A DNA stretch of 36,614 bases from Micractinium sp. NFX-FRZ (Eukaryota; Chlorophyta; Trebouxiophyceae; Chlorellales; Chlorellaceae). Below, piece after piece: positions 9,550-20,708 of this stretch (its first letter is position 1; each line of letters opens with the position of its first letter). The notes beneath the pieces were generated by a model. The model searched no databases. It had not been told where the DNA came from and saw only the letters and a list, made by a program, of their open reading frames with translations. The position numbers were made by a program, and so were the translations under genes. The stretch lies in assembly GCA_029339195.1 (NCBI GenBank), contig JAPTJF010000558.1:1-36614 (forward strand). Direction: 5' to 3'.

Positions 9550-12500
9550 ATGCGGGCGCTCCTGCAGTTGGCGCCGTTGCTGGTGGCACTTGCGACGGCA
9601 GCGGGGCGCCACCCAGGCGACGACGGCCTTCCGCAGCCAGGCCGTGCGGCCGGCGGCGGCGGGGGCGGAATGGGTGGGACCCCCTCGGCAGCTGAACTCG
9701 GCCTGCCAGGAGGGAGCGTCAGCCGCAGGTTGCTGCAGGCCGCACGCCCCTGTGGCACCATCACCGAGCCTGCCCCGATGACATGGATCACAGGCCTTGG
9801 CTACTACTTATACTACGGGGATTCTGTGCGGAACCTCAAAGATGGCGGCAGAGATGGCAACGAAATCTTCCGCGGCGTGCCGCCCTCCAGCGGCAATGCC
9901 ACTTTTCAGGTGCCTGAATGCCATGGGGTGCTTACGGTTGAGCTGCAGTAGAGTCTGGTGCGGCCTGTGGGATGCGTTTGGCTGGTGTAGCCGAAGCTCT
10001 CTCAAAGTGGATGGTTGAGCTGCTGCTTTGCCTCTGGTTGGTTGGCCGGCCGGCAGGAACGCAGGTAGGGTGTGCCGGGCAGCGTCTGCCCTCCACCTGC
10101 AGAGCTGTGCCGTGCCGCAGCTGCTGCTCAGCAGCACAACCTGCGCTTGCCTTGCACGCCCCCGCTGCTCTGCCTCACCCCGTTTGCGGTCTTACCCTGC
10201 TGCCTGCAGGCTTATTCGCCCGGCAGCTGTTGCGCCGCGTCCCTAAACTGCGCACAGAGGTACATGGCCACCGTGGCTTTTGTGTGCGCTCCCGGGACTG
10301 ACGCCATCACCCAAGCCGTCCCGTACGGCGCCAACAACTGCGGCGTGGCACTCACGGTGTCAACCAGCCGCGTGTGGTAAGAGCAGCGCCTCAGGCCTGT
10401 TGGGCCCACAGCAGCGGAGGGGGACAGTGTCGTGAGGAGGGGGACAGTGTCGTGAGTCTGCTGCTGGCAGCTGCCCAGTCAGCCCAGTCACCCGCTGTGC
10501 AGCCCCTACGGTTTGGCCTGCACTGCCTGCAAGTGCCGGAGGCTGCAGTGTTCAGTAGCGGCGCATGCTGCGCCATGCCCCCCACCCCCTCTGAACACCG
10601 CTGCCTGCCGCCCCCTTGCAGTGATGCAACCTTCCAGTGCAGCCCGCCCCCGCCGCCGCCACCTCCGTGCGGCCAAATACCACAGGTGGGTCCTTCTGCC
10701 CGCAAGGCTGCGCCGCGCTGCCCGCAATCCAGCGGCCACCTTGGGTGGCCAGGCACATGTGTGCATGGCGACATAGTGTTGAAGAGGCAGAACCCAGTGG
10801 ATCCTGCCTGTGCCCTCACAAGCCACTCAGAGGAATGGATGCCTCCTTCCTTCCTGTAGTGCGTCTCAGCAGGGGTTCCCGCCGCGCCGCACAATTGGGG
10901 GCGAGTACAAACCGCAATGCACGACTCGTGGGGGGTAGTTGCTCACCACTGGCTGCCCAAACCTGCCCGGCTGCCTCCCTCTGCAGCCCTCCGCTGCTTC
11001 CATCTCGCGGGTGGGATCGAACTACGACAACCACGCCTACACTTTGCTGTACAAGCAGAGGGCCGAGTGCTGCGGTGGCGACAGCGGAGGCACCTACAAT
11101 GCCGCCTTGTCGCAAGAGCCGCTTCTCCAGGTGCTGCACTGCATTTTGTGGCTGCGTTGGTAACAGAGTGCCCTCTGGGACTTGCTGTGCCATGCCCCGC
11201 CATACCAGCCTTGGCAATGCCTGCTGCAAGGCGTAACCAAGTCGGTGGAGTGACATCAAGGGGGGGATTCGCCAGGCCATACCCCGTGTCGTCCCCTAGC
11301 GAACCATTGGATCATCCTGTCTGCGCCATGCCAGGCGCTGGTGCAGCTGAGGCACCGGCTGTGTTTGTGCATGTTTGTGCGTTTGAGCGTTAAACCTGTC
11401 AGCTCTAACCCTTCCTGTTGGGCAGTCGGCTCGCACAATGTTGTACTTTAACTAACGCCGCCTGCTGCCGCCCGCATCCCACCCCACCCCCTGCAGGTGT
11501 ACACGGGCGGGTATGACTGCGGCAGGCAGGGCCTAGGCCTGCGAACGACCACCGTTGAGTACACTTGCGACGAGAGCCTGGACCCCGGCATGGACGTCTT
11601 CCACGAGGTCCTGTGGTTCAGTTGCGCCAAGATCACCTACCGCATCCGCAGCCGCAGGGTCTGGTGAGCGCCCCCCGGTCAGAGAGCATGTACGGCACGC
11701 AACTTGCAACCTGCTTGCGTGGCTGCCTGCCGCAAGGCAAATGCGCATGTGCTCCGCCTGCGGTACCTGGCTATCACTGCCAATTCAGGGGTGTGGAGCT
11801 GCCCGCCAGCGCCTCAGCCGGCCCCACAAGACTGCTGGCACGGTTGGGGGGGGGACAGCAGCAATGTGAAGCATGCCAAGCTATCGGGCGCAGCCTCAAG
11901 TGCAAGCTACACCCCCGCCTGCTTGCAGCCCTTCCTACTACGAGTGCGCCCCTATTGCACCCCCGCCATCCCCGCCAACCCCGCCACCCCTGCCACCCCC
12001 GCCACCCCCCCCACCCCCGCTGCCATCCCCGCCACCCCCGCCATCCCCGCCACCCCCGCCACCCCCGCCGCCCCCGCCGCCCCCACCAACCCCGCCACCC
12101 CCACTGCCACCCCCGCCACCCCCGCCACCCCCGCCGCCACCCCCGCCGCCAGTTCCGTGCGGCCAGTTCCGGGAGGTGAGGCTTTTGCACACAGAGGCTG
12201 CATGGCGCTGCCTGCGATCCAGAGTGCCTTGACAAATAATTGGTTCAGTCATGATAGTGATGCCGCTGCGAGGCAACACCCGAGCAGCTTCCGTGTCATG
12301 AGCTCTCGCAAGGCTCCGGAAGAGATGCCTCCCACTGGCTGCCCACGCTTGCCCGGCTGCCTCCCTCTGCAGCCCTCCTCTGCGTCCATCTCTCGTGTGG
12401 GAACGAACTACGACGACCACGCCTACACTTTGCTGTACAAGCAGAGGGCCGAGTGCTGCGGTGGCAACAGCGGAGGCACCTACGATGCCGCCTTGTCGCA

Positions 12501-15500
12501 AGAGCCGCTTCTCCAGGTGCTACACTGCAGTGTGTGGCTGCGTTGGTAGCAATGTGCCCTCTGGGACTTGCTGTGCCATGCCCAGCCATACCAGCCTTGG
12601 CCATGCCTGATGCAAGGCGTAGCCAAGTCGGTGGAGTGACATCAAGGGGGGGATTCGCCAAGCCATTCCCCGTCTCGTCCCCTTGCGAACCATTGCATCA
12701 TCCTGTCTGCGCCATGCCAGGCGCTGGTGCAGCTGAGGCACCGGCTGTGTTTGTGCATGTTTGTGCGTTTGAGCGTTAAACCTGTCAGCTCTAACCCTTC
12801 CTGTTGGGCAGTCGGCTCGCACAAGGTTGCACTTTAACTAACGCCGCCTGCTGCCGCCCCCATCCCACCCCACCCCCTGCAGGTGTACACGGGCGGGTAT
12901 GACTGCGGCAGGCAGGGCCTGCGAACGACCACCGTTGAGTACACTTGCGACGAGAGCCTGGACCCCGGCATGGACGTCTTCCACGAGGTCCTGTGGTTCA
13001 GTTGCGCCAAGATCACCTACCGCATCCGCAGCGGCAGGGTCTGGTGAGCGCCCCCCGATCAGAGAGCATGCACGGCACGCAACTTGCAACCTGCTTGCGT
13101 GGCTGCCTGCCGCAAGGCAAATGCGCATGTGCTCCGCCTGCGGTGCCTGGCTGTCACTGCCAATTCAGGGGTGTGGAGCTGCCCGCCTCAGCCGGCCCCA
13201 CAAGACTGCTGGCACGGTTGGGGGGGGACAGCAGCAATGTGAAGCATGCAAAAGCTATCGGGCGCAGCCTCAACTGCAAGCTACACCCCCGCCTGCTTGC
13301 AGCCCTGCCTACTACGAGTGTGCCCCTATTGCACCCCCGCCATCCCCGCCACCCCCGCCATCCCCGCCGCCACCCCCGCCGCCAGTTCCGTGCGGCCAGT
13401 TCCGGGAGGTGAGGCTTTTGGCACACAGAGGCTGCATGGCGCTGCCCGCGATCCAGAGTGCCTTGACAAATAATTGGTTCAGTCATGATAGTGATGCCGC
13501 TGCGAGGCAACACCCGAGCAGCTTCCGTGTCATGAGCTCTCGCAAGGCTCAGAAAGAGATGCCTCCCACTGGCTGCCCACACTTGCCCGGCTGCCTCCCT
13601 CTGCAGCCCTCCTCTGCTTCCATCTCTCGAGTGGGATCGAAGTACGACAACCACGCCTACACTTTGCTGTACAAGCAGAGGGCGGACTGCTGCGGTGGCG
13701 ACAGCGGAGGCAGCTACAATGTCGCCTTGTCGCAAGAGCCGCTTCTCCAGGTGCTGCACTGCATTTTGTGGCTGCGCTGGTAGCAATGTGCCCTCTGGGA
13801 CTTGCTGTGCCATGCCCCGCACATACCAGCCTTGGCAATGCCTGCTGCAAGGCGTAACCAAGTCGGTGGAGTGACATCAAGGGGGGGATTCGCCAGGCCA
13901 TTCTCCATGTCGTCCCCTTGCGAACCATTGGATCATCCAGTCTGCGCCATGCCAGGCGCTGGTGCAGCTGAGGCACCGGCTGTGTTTGTGCATGCGTGTG
14001 CGTTTGAGCGTTTAACACGTCAGCTCTAACCCTTGCTGTTGGGCAGTCGGCTCGCACAATGTTGTACTTTAACTAACGCCGCCTGCTGCCGCCCCCATCC
14101 CACCCCACCCCCTGCAGGTGTACACGGGCGGGTATGACTGCGGCAGGCAGGGCCTGCGAACGACCACCGTTGAGTACACTTGCGACGAGAGCCTGGACCC
14201 CGGCATGGACGTCTTCCATGAGGTCCTGTGGTTCGGTTGCGCCGAGATCACCTACCGCATCCGCAGCCGCAGGGTCTGGTGAGTAGGCAACGCATGCAAC
14301 AAGCCATTAGCAATCTGTGTGCACGGTTGCCTGCCCGACCACATGAGTGCACCGCGGCGCAAGGTCCGCCATTGACGCGCTGAGCTGCTACACCCCTGCA
14401 CTCGCCTTGCTTGCAGCCCATCCTACTACCAGTGCTCCCCGCCTCCACCGCCTCCCTCCTCACCCCCCCCATTCCCGTCCCCGCCCCTTCCCCCATCCCC
14501 GGCCCCGCCACTCCCCCCATCCCCACCCCCGCCCCTCCCCCCATCCCCGCCCCCGCCCCTCCCCCCACCCCCACCCCCGCCATTCCCCCCACCCCCACCC
14601 CCACCACTCCCCCCATCCCCACCCCCGCCACTGCCCCCATCCCCACCCCCGCCATTCCCCCCATCCCCGTCCCCACCCCCGCCGCGCCCCCCGCCTCCAC
14701 CCCCGCCACGCCCCCCCTATCCATCCCCACCACGCCCCTTATCCCCACCCCCGCCGCGCCCCCCGCCTCCACCCCCGCCACGCCCCCCGCCTCCTCCTCC
14801 GTGAGTGCCGCAATGTGTGAAGCACGGTGCAGCCGAGCGCAGAAAGCGGTTGAATTCCTCCCGTTGAGCCACGGCCGCACTTGTCATGCCCCGTTGCCAC
14901 GTCCGCAGACCCCCCGCTGCGGGCGCCACTTACACCGGAGGCATCACCCTGGCTGGCACCACCTCCAAGTCTGCCACCCTCTCCCTCACCGCCGGCGGCA
15001 GCAACGTGCAGCTGCTGGTGCGGGGCCAGGTGGTACGCACCTTCACAGGCAAGCCAGTCAGTCATTTTATCACATGTCAAGCCCACGGGGAGGCAGCGCC
15101 CGTCCAATGAGATAGGGTGGGGGGAGACTGTGCCGCAATGGTGCGTGCTTTGCACATGTGCAGGGCAATTGCTGCTAGACCTGCATGCCTGCTGGCCGCA
15201 ACAAGCAAGCTCCTTCGGCATGGCTTGATTTCCTTTTGGCGTCCTCAACTCCATGTCCTTGGGCTGAGATCTTCTTCTTCTTCTCCGGCGGCATGGCCTC
15301 CCGGCACCCCCATCCTTGCCTGATCTTCCTCAAGGCCACCAATTGCTGCTGCAGGGGCCATGGCCACCAGGGCTGTAAATGTCATGCTCATCCCGGGCAA
15401 GAACGCCGTGCTGGTCCAGGTGGGGGAAGGGAAGGCAGCATTGCTGTGCCTGCCACAGCAGCGCCAGAAACAGTCGTTGCACCAGCCACAACTGTACTAG

Positions 15501-16459
15501 AATCGGGGGTGGGGCGGAGCTAGCAAAGCCTCCCTCGCGCTTGCCATCCTGCCCCCGCAGTTTGGTCTCGACGCCGGCTCCACTGTCCCTGACCTCAAGT
15601 ATAGGGTGGGCAGCGGCGCCCTCCAGACCGTGCCCCTCTCCTTGAGGCTCACCGCCTCCCAGTCCAGCACCGCCGCTGGCGCCAGCTCAGCCGCACGCGC
15701 GGTGGACGGCAATGCCGCCACCTCCAGCACGACGGGGGTGGCCAGCAAGCCGTGGCTGGCGGTCAACTTGGGGGTGCGGCGCCGCGTGGTGGCAGGTGGG
15801 CTTCAACGGACATGGGTGGGTGGTTGCATGGCTCAGCTCTACACACATGGGCACAGCTGTATGGAGTGCACACGTGCTGGTGCTCCCTGAAAAGACCTCC
15901 CTCCAGGACACCCCGAAGCAACGGCCTGCGTTGCCCACCCCGCCCTGCCCCCCCTACGCAGTCACCATCACCGTACCAGCCACCCTCTCCTTCGCCCTCT
16001 CTTCCATCCATGACGTCCAAGTGCGGGTGGGAGACAGGCTGCCGGGCACCGGTGCCGCAGCTGTGGACAGGGTCAACGCTGAGTGCGCCTCCAAAGCAGG
16101 CAACCTGGCCAGCGCGCGCGGCCAGGCGGTCAAGCTGACATGCGCCCTGCCGCTCAAGGCGGGGCGCTTCGTGACACTGCACATCCGGTGAGGCAGCAGG
16201 GGCACACCCAAGAGTTGCTGCGGCGTTACTAAATGAATGAATGGATGGCGGCAGGGGCAGGGAGGCGGTGTGGCAGCACATGCGGAGAGCATGCCGGAGA
16301 GCATGGCGCCACTTGGCATGGCCGCCCAACGCGCAGTTGCATGGCTCATACTTCTCCTCACCTGTTGCACACTTCCTGCCGCTGGCTGCTGGATGCAGGA
16401 GCAAGGCGGCGGCCGTCGATGTGCTGAGCGTGGCTGAACTGGCGGTGCAGGTGGCATGA
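9550..16459 (+). CDS. Secreted modular protein: tandem MRH-like domains, Pro-rich linkers, discoidin/fucolectin-like C-terminus
   Basis: Seventeen exons join in phase to 991 aa: 9550-9909, 10210-10376, 10622-10685, 10987-11130, 11497-11663, 11929-12175, 12373-12516, 12883-13043, 13303-13408, 13607-13750, 14118-14278, 14417-14800, 14909-15048, 15355-15419, 15561-15795, 15962-16187, 16399-16459. Residues 1-19 form a hydrophobic signal peptide. Three near-identical modules (from about residues 198, 384 and 521) contain SISRVG-NYD, CCGGDSGG, YTGGYDCG, LRTTTVEYTCDE and CAKITYRIRSRRVC. A diverged fourth lies at the N-terminus. The cysteine pattern and the R/E/Y positions resemble mannose-6-phosphate-receptor-homology lectin domains (inference). 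Poly-Pro/Ser linkers separate the modules, the longest being exon 12. The C-terminus (about 830-991) has ARAVDGN, PWLAVNLG, VRVGDRLPG and GRFVTLHIR, as in F5/8C or fucolectin domains. It is probably an extracellular or cell-wall glycan-binding protein. The intron after exon 13 is GC-AG. Confidence 0.85.
10416..10455. repeat. Perfect 20-bp tandem duplication
   Basis: Two identical 20-bp copies lie in the intron after exon 2 of the secreted-protein gene. Confidence 0.9.
10987..14278 (+). repeat. Tandem exon-intron module array
   Basis: Unit A (10987-12372) and unit B (12373-13606) are full copies; unit C (13607-14278) is partial. Exons of 144 nt recur exactly. The introns that follow them are 366, 366 and 367 nt and nearly identical base for base. 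The second intron type is 265 and 259 nt. Unit length differs mainly in the proline-coding exon (247 against 106 nt). Exon 5 of unit A has an extra 6 bp (Leu-Gly) relative to the others. Confidence 0.95.
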
Positions 16460-16800
16460 CAGGGTGGTTGCCCCACACCTCGAGGAGCCCCGCCGGCGCC
16501 GGTCTCCTCAACAATGCGCAAAGGCTGATATTGCTTCAGATTCTTCACAGGTTGCTTGCTGCGCAACACACTGCGCCTCAAAGCTGCCTGGGACCTTTTG
16601 TGTGCATGGTTCCAGGCGGCCGCCTCGCACCAACACATACACAACTTGCTCGTCAAGTTGAAACTGTTGCGGTTCAAGGCAAATTCGCGTTAAACCGCAA
16701 GGACTTTACTGTAAGGCGGGCAGCACATCATTATGTGAACGTGGCCGTCAGCGAGGCCTGGGGCGGTTCCTGTGGTGGCGGCCCCGCCGCCGCCGCAGCC
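16460..16800 (+). other. Probable 3' UTR of the secreted-protein gene
   Basis: Lower GC than the flanks and no recognisable domain. A TGTAA poly(A) signal is present at 16710-16714. Confidence 0.45.
16710..16714 (+). terminator. Candidate poly(A) signal TGTAA
   Basis: The chlorophyte-type signal lies 250 nt after the stop at 16459. Confidence 0.45.
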
Positions 16801-17690
16801 CGCTCCTCCCCCCCGGCGGCGGTCAATGCCGCTGCACCCCTCTCCCGGTGCCCTCGCGCACCCTTTGCTGTTCCCTCATGGCCTGCTGTCCTGCCCTCTC
16901 CTGCCCAGCCCTGCTCGTGAGCCCCTCCCCTTGCGCCCCCCCTCCCCCCCTCCCCGCACCGCAGGCCCTTGTGCTTGCTCCCATCTTTCAGCTTTCCAGC
17001 TCCCCATTCCTTGGCCTCGTGCCTCGCCCCTCTCGGCCTTTCGTGGCTGCCCCATTGCGGGCCTTGCGCCCTGCCCCTACCCCCGCTCGCCATGTGTTGT
17101 CGCCGCCCCGCCTTCCCCCTCGTGAACCCGTCCTTGCGCCCCTCGCGCCACTGCTGTTGTTGCCTTCCCGCCTGCCTTGTCTGGCCGCTTTTATCAGCTC
17201 CTATGCCGGGGCGGGCGCTGGCTGCTGCTTCGGTCGTGCATGTGCTGCTTGGTCGGCATGCTCCCTGCGCTCCTATCGGCGAGGTTGCGAAGCCCTGTGC
17301 GCGCCCCCTCCTTGCCTGCTTGGGTGCTGCCTTCCTTTTGCCATGGCCGTTGCTTGCCTGTCTGGACGCTTTACCAGCTCTTGTGCCGGGTCCGGCTGTG
17401 CCGTTGCATTCTTGATAGTACCCTCGCTGGCAGGGTGTTTGCTCTCCTCTCCGCTCCCCTTTTTTGTTGTTTTGCCCCGGGCGGCAGTTGCGTTGCGTGC
17501 AGTTGAAGTGCGAGCCATGTCTCCTTGCTGCATGTTTGCTCCCCTTTGCCCAAGCATGCCCGTGTTCTCGGGGGTGGCTCCCAGGCGCCCGCCGCTCTCC
17601 TGCCCCTTTCTGCGCCCGATTGGCCAGCCTGTGCGCTGCTGTGCCGCTTTCACCCACCACTCCCTCCACAGACATTGTTTGAACAGGTTA
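16801..17690. other. Pyrimidine-biased low-complexity intergenic region
   Basis: The plus strand is strongly C/T-biased for nearly 900 bp, producing long frames on both strands (about 300 codons each) with no domain and a composition typical of shadows. A weak internal repeat around GTCTGG-CGCTTTA-CAGCTC occurs near 17178 and 17360. No gene is supported. Confidence 0.4.
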
Positions 17691-18430
17691 GAGGCTCAGC
17701 CCCAGCACGTTCACGTGCGGACCACCTGTAAGAGTCACACAGACACAGTCAAAGTCAGAACGCGTCTCATGTCATGACCCCAGCTGAGGTCCCCACATGC
17801 AGTGACTTGCCCAGATGTGGCCAACCTGGCGAGAGAGAGCAGCTCGATATACTGGCGCTTCCAAGGTTGCAGTCCAACTGGAGGACGGGCACGAGGGAGG
17901 GACAAAGAGCAGGCAGGCAGTTGGCACATGCAAAGGTAGTTTTGGCCAAGGACCACGGCGGCGGAGGCGGAAAGTGGGCATAGGGTCTGAATTGTGGGGA
18001 GGCAGGCAGGCCGCTGGCAAGGGGGCGAGCAGGCAGGCCAGCTGGCAGCACAGCACGCTGGCAGGCGCGGTGGCAGGAGAAGGCACCGTCAGCCACGCAG
18101 GGCCCGCCACTGGTGCTTGAAGGCGCTCCGCCCGCCAGCACTGCTCTCCAGCATCCCTGCTCTCCAGCATCCCGCACCACCGCTAAACCGCCTCACACAG
18201 CGCAGCCGCCTTCAGTGCTCTGTGCTGCTGCCCCCAGCAGTGGCGAAGCGGGGCAGGCGCGCTGCCATGCGCGCCACCGCCAGCAGCCCCCCTGGTTGTG
18301 CAGTGCGGCTGCGCCATGCGATCTCAATCACTCTGCTCTTCCTGCTGCACCGCCTGCTGCACCGCCTGCTGCACAACCAGCTGCTGCTGCTACATATGTT
18401 GCTACACCCGCCCTACGTCCTCCTCCTGCT
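17691..18430. other. Intergenic region downstream of dCTPase gene
   Basis: No gene recognised. Short CTGCTGCACCGC triplications near 18340-18375 lead into the CTG-rich sequence that forms the 3' UTR and poly-Gln region of the minus-strand dCTPase gene. Confidence 0.4.
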
Positions 18431-18495
18431 GTTGTTGCTGCTGCTGCTGCTGCCGCTGCTGCTGCTCTTCTGCTCCTGCTGCTTCTCCTGAACTG

Positions 18496-19883
18496 TTAAA
18501 CCTGCCCACCCCGCTGCTGCTCCTGCTGCTGCTGCTGCTGCTGCTGCGCCTGCTGCGCCTGCTGCGCCGCCAGCTGTGTGTACTTGGCGGCCGAGCCGCT
18601 TGCCAGCTCAGCGGGGTACTTGCGCCCGTTGGCTTCCATTTTGGACAGCGCGGCTGCGGGCAGGTCGATGCCGCAGGCATCCGCCAGGCGCACCAGATAG
18701 AGCAGGACATCAGACAGCTCTTCCCCTGCGGTAGATGAGGGGAAGGGGGCAGGAGTGGGTTGGAGGTGTCACAGGCGTGCGTGCCTGTTAGGCGGACGAG
18801 AGGTGGAACGGCATTAATCAGCTCCCTGCATGGTGAGGCGCCGTGAGGGAGAACGAAGCTAGTTCGATACGTTTAAACTAGGGAGGAGGGCTGCACCGAC
18901 GCGCTTAAGCAAAGTGCCAGATAAGGTAGGGCGGTTGGGGTGGAGGACGGGCTGCCCCAGGAGGCGAGGTGGCGAGGAGGGGCGCATGCGGCGCCGCCGA
19001 GCATGGGGCAAGCGGCACAATGCAGGCAGGCAAGGGCTGGGCCGGCAGGGTGGGTGCCCTCCAGGCGCTCCAGGAGGTGTGCTACCCACGTGCTCTGCTC
19101 CGCCGCAGCGCACACAGCAGGCGCTTGGGGCACATTGACGCAGTGGCGAGCAGGCGGCAGGCCGGGTTGCACGCACCCACGTGCTGCCTCTCAGCAGCGC
19201 TGAAGGCGGGCAGCCCGCAGCGACACTCCTCGTCTGCCTTCCACTGGAAGATCTCGGCGAGCTCCCCCACCTCGCCTGCACATGCACATGCAGGAGCAAG
19301 TGGGTCCAGGGAGGGGCTTGCTGGCATGAGAAGGGGTGGGCTGTTGTACAGACATGCACAGGTGGGTGCCCGCCCCCACAGCCAGGAACGAGTGAAGGCC
19401 CTCCCCACACGCGTGCCCAGGTGGCTGCCCTCCCCACAGGCGTGCCTAGGTGGCTGCCCTCCCCACAGACATGAGCAGGTCAGATCTCTCCCACACGACA
19501 CGTCAAGACATTCGAGCAGCCACAGGCCGCCGTCTCCAATTGGCCGCACGCCCAGAGGCGCCGTTGCCGGCCTGAGGCGCCCTTGCACGCCCAAGCGCCT
19601 TGGCCTGCCGGCCTGCCTCCCCGCCGCCTGCTCCCCGCCTACCCGTCAGCGCCAGCAGCAGATTGCGGGGCGTGTGGTAGCGGCCCCAGTCACGGGCTGC
19701 AGCAAAGTGCTGTAGCCGGGCACGCAGGTCTTGCAGGGAGGTGCCCGCCCAGGGCTGCTCTGGCGCCACAGCAGCGGCGGCGGCGGCGGCAGCGGGCAGA
19801 GCCGGGCAGGCCGCCGCACCGTCCCGCTGCTGCTGCTGCACATACGAACCGCTCACGGGTTGCTGGTTCTGTTCGGAGATCAT
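18496..19883 (-). CDS. dCTP pyrophosphatase (MazG-like, DCTPP1 family)
   Basis: Three minus-strand exons, 19883-19643, 19275-19177 and 18725-18496, join in phase to 189 aa. The conserved core reads RDWGRYHTPRNLLLALT-GEVGELAEIFQW, then ERQHVGEELSDVLLYLVRL and KYPAEL-GSAAKYT. The metal-binding motifs are E82-xx-E85 and E116-xx-D119, all present. The family hydrolyses dCTP and modified pyrimidine dNTPs to the monophosphate and pyrophosphate, cleaning the nucleotide pool. Length fits eukaryotic members once the Ala/Gln-rich N-terminus and the poly-Gln C-terminal tail are allowed for. The start is the first ATG of the frame at 19883. A truncated pseudogene copy lies at 8082-8742, which supports the exon structure. 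Confidence 0.9.
19412..19469. repeat. 29-bp tandem duplication in dCTPase intron 1
   Basis: Two copies (19412-19440 and 19441-19469) differ at two positions. Confidence 0.85.
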
Positions 19884-20708
19884 AGGGGCAACTGAGGCGG
19901 TTTGAACAGAGCTTTGTGAAGTATTCAAGCGGAGGCGGGCACTTGATCAGTCGCAATGTACACGAAGCGAGCAATAGGAGACCGATCAAGCAATAGTAGA
20001 CAACCCCACTTACCACACCGCCCGCCCATCTAGCATGCAGCAGCGGCGCTGTGCGCTGAGGGCTGCTGGCGGTGCTGTGAGGCCCGTGCTTCACAAGCCG
20101 TGCATGGCAGCTGGTGGCTAGCTCTACACACGCATTGAAGATCTCGGAGTTGCAATTACATGGCCAAAAAGGCACAGTGCGTCTTGGTACGCCGGTCTAC
20201 AGGCGGGGTGGGCGGTGGGCATGTGAGGCTGGGAAGCAGAGCAATTATAGAAGGGGCAGATGAGGGGTTCTGAGGGGGTCGGGGCAGTGCATTGTGATGC
20301 ATGGCAAAGTGGAGAAGACGAAATGTGAATGCTGGCCTGGGATATGGTACACGCGCACCCAGGGTACATGGGCCGGAAACGAAGTGGTTGGGGCCCGCTG
20401 CCGGAGAGCGGGCGCCGCCAGCGGGAAAAGGGGGGCACGGTTCAAGACTGGGCAGGCGGTTGACGCGATGGGGGCGCAAATGTGCGGCAAGGATGAGGGA
20501 GAGTACAGTTCGTTGCTGGGCCGGGCTAGCCGAGAGCGTTTGGGGTGGAGAGAGGAGGGAGCTGCTGCAGCACACAAGGGCGCCGAGCGTCCCATGCTCA
20601 CTGCAGCTTTGCTGCTGGGCAGCAGCAGGGCCTCAACATCCTAACGGTGCCGAGGGCCTTCTTGGGCAGCAGGGGGCAGGCAGCGCGTGTACATTTGGTG
20701 GGACTGGG
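19884..20708. other. Intergenic region between dCTPase promoter and mTERF 3' end
   Basis: Contains the presumed minus-strand promoter and 5' UTR of the dCTPase gene, then the mTERF 3' UTR with a TGTAA signal on the minus strand at 20160-20156. No further gene recognised. Confidence 0.4.
20156..20160 (-). terminator. Candidate poly(A) signal TGTAA for mTERF gene
   Basis: TTACA on the plus strand reads TGTAA on the minus strand, about 550 nt after the stop at 20709. Confidence 0.35.

Noticed and set aside
11774..12501. Minus-strand Gly/Trp-Arg repeat frames
   Set aside because: Antisense of the proline-coding CCN repeats of the secreted protein.
11929..14800. CRISPR-like array in the regular C-rich repeats
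   Set aside because: Repeats are in-frame proline codons without spacers of constant length, in a eukaryotic gene.
9550..16459. Classical pherophorin assignment for the secreted protein
   Set aside because: Polyproline linkers fit, but the cysteine modules do not show the pherophorin domain pattern; the MRH-like and discoidin-like patterns fit better.
16731..17777. Long open frames on both strands (about 310 codons each)
   Set aside because: Overlapping opposite frames over the same pyrimidine-rich tract, no domain, cysteine/proline noise typical of translated low-complexity DNA.
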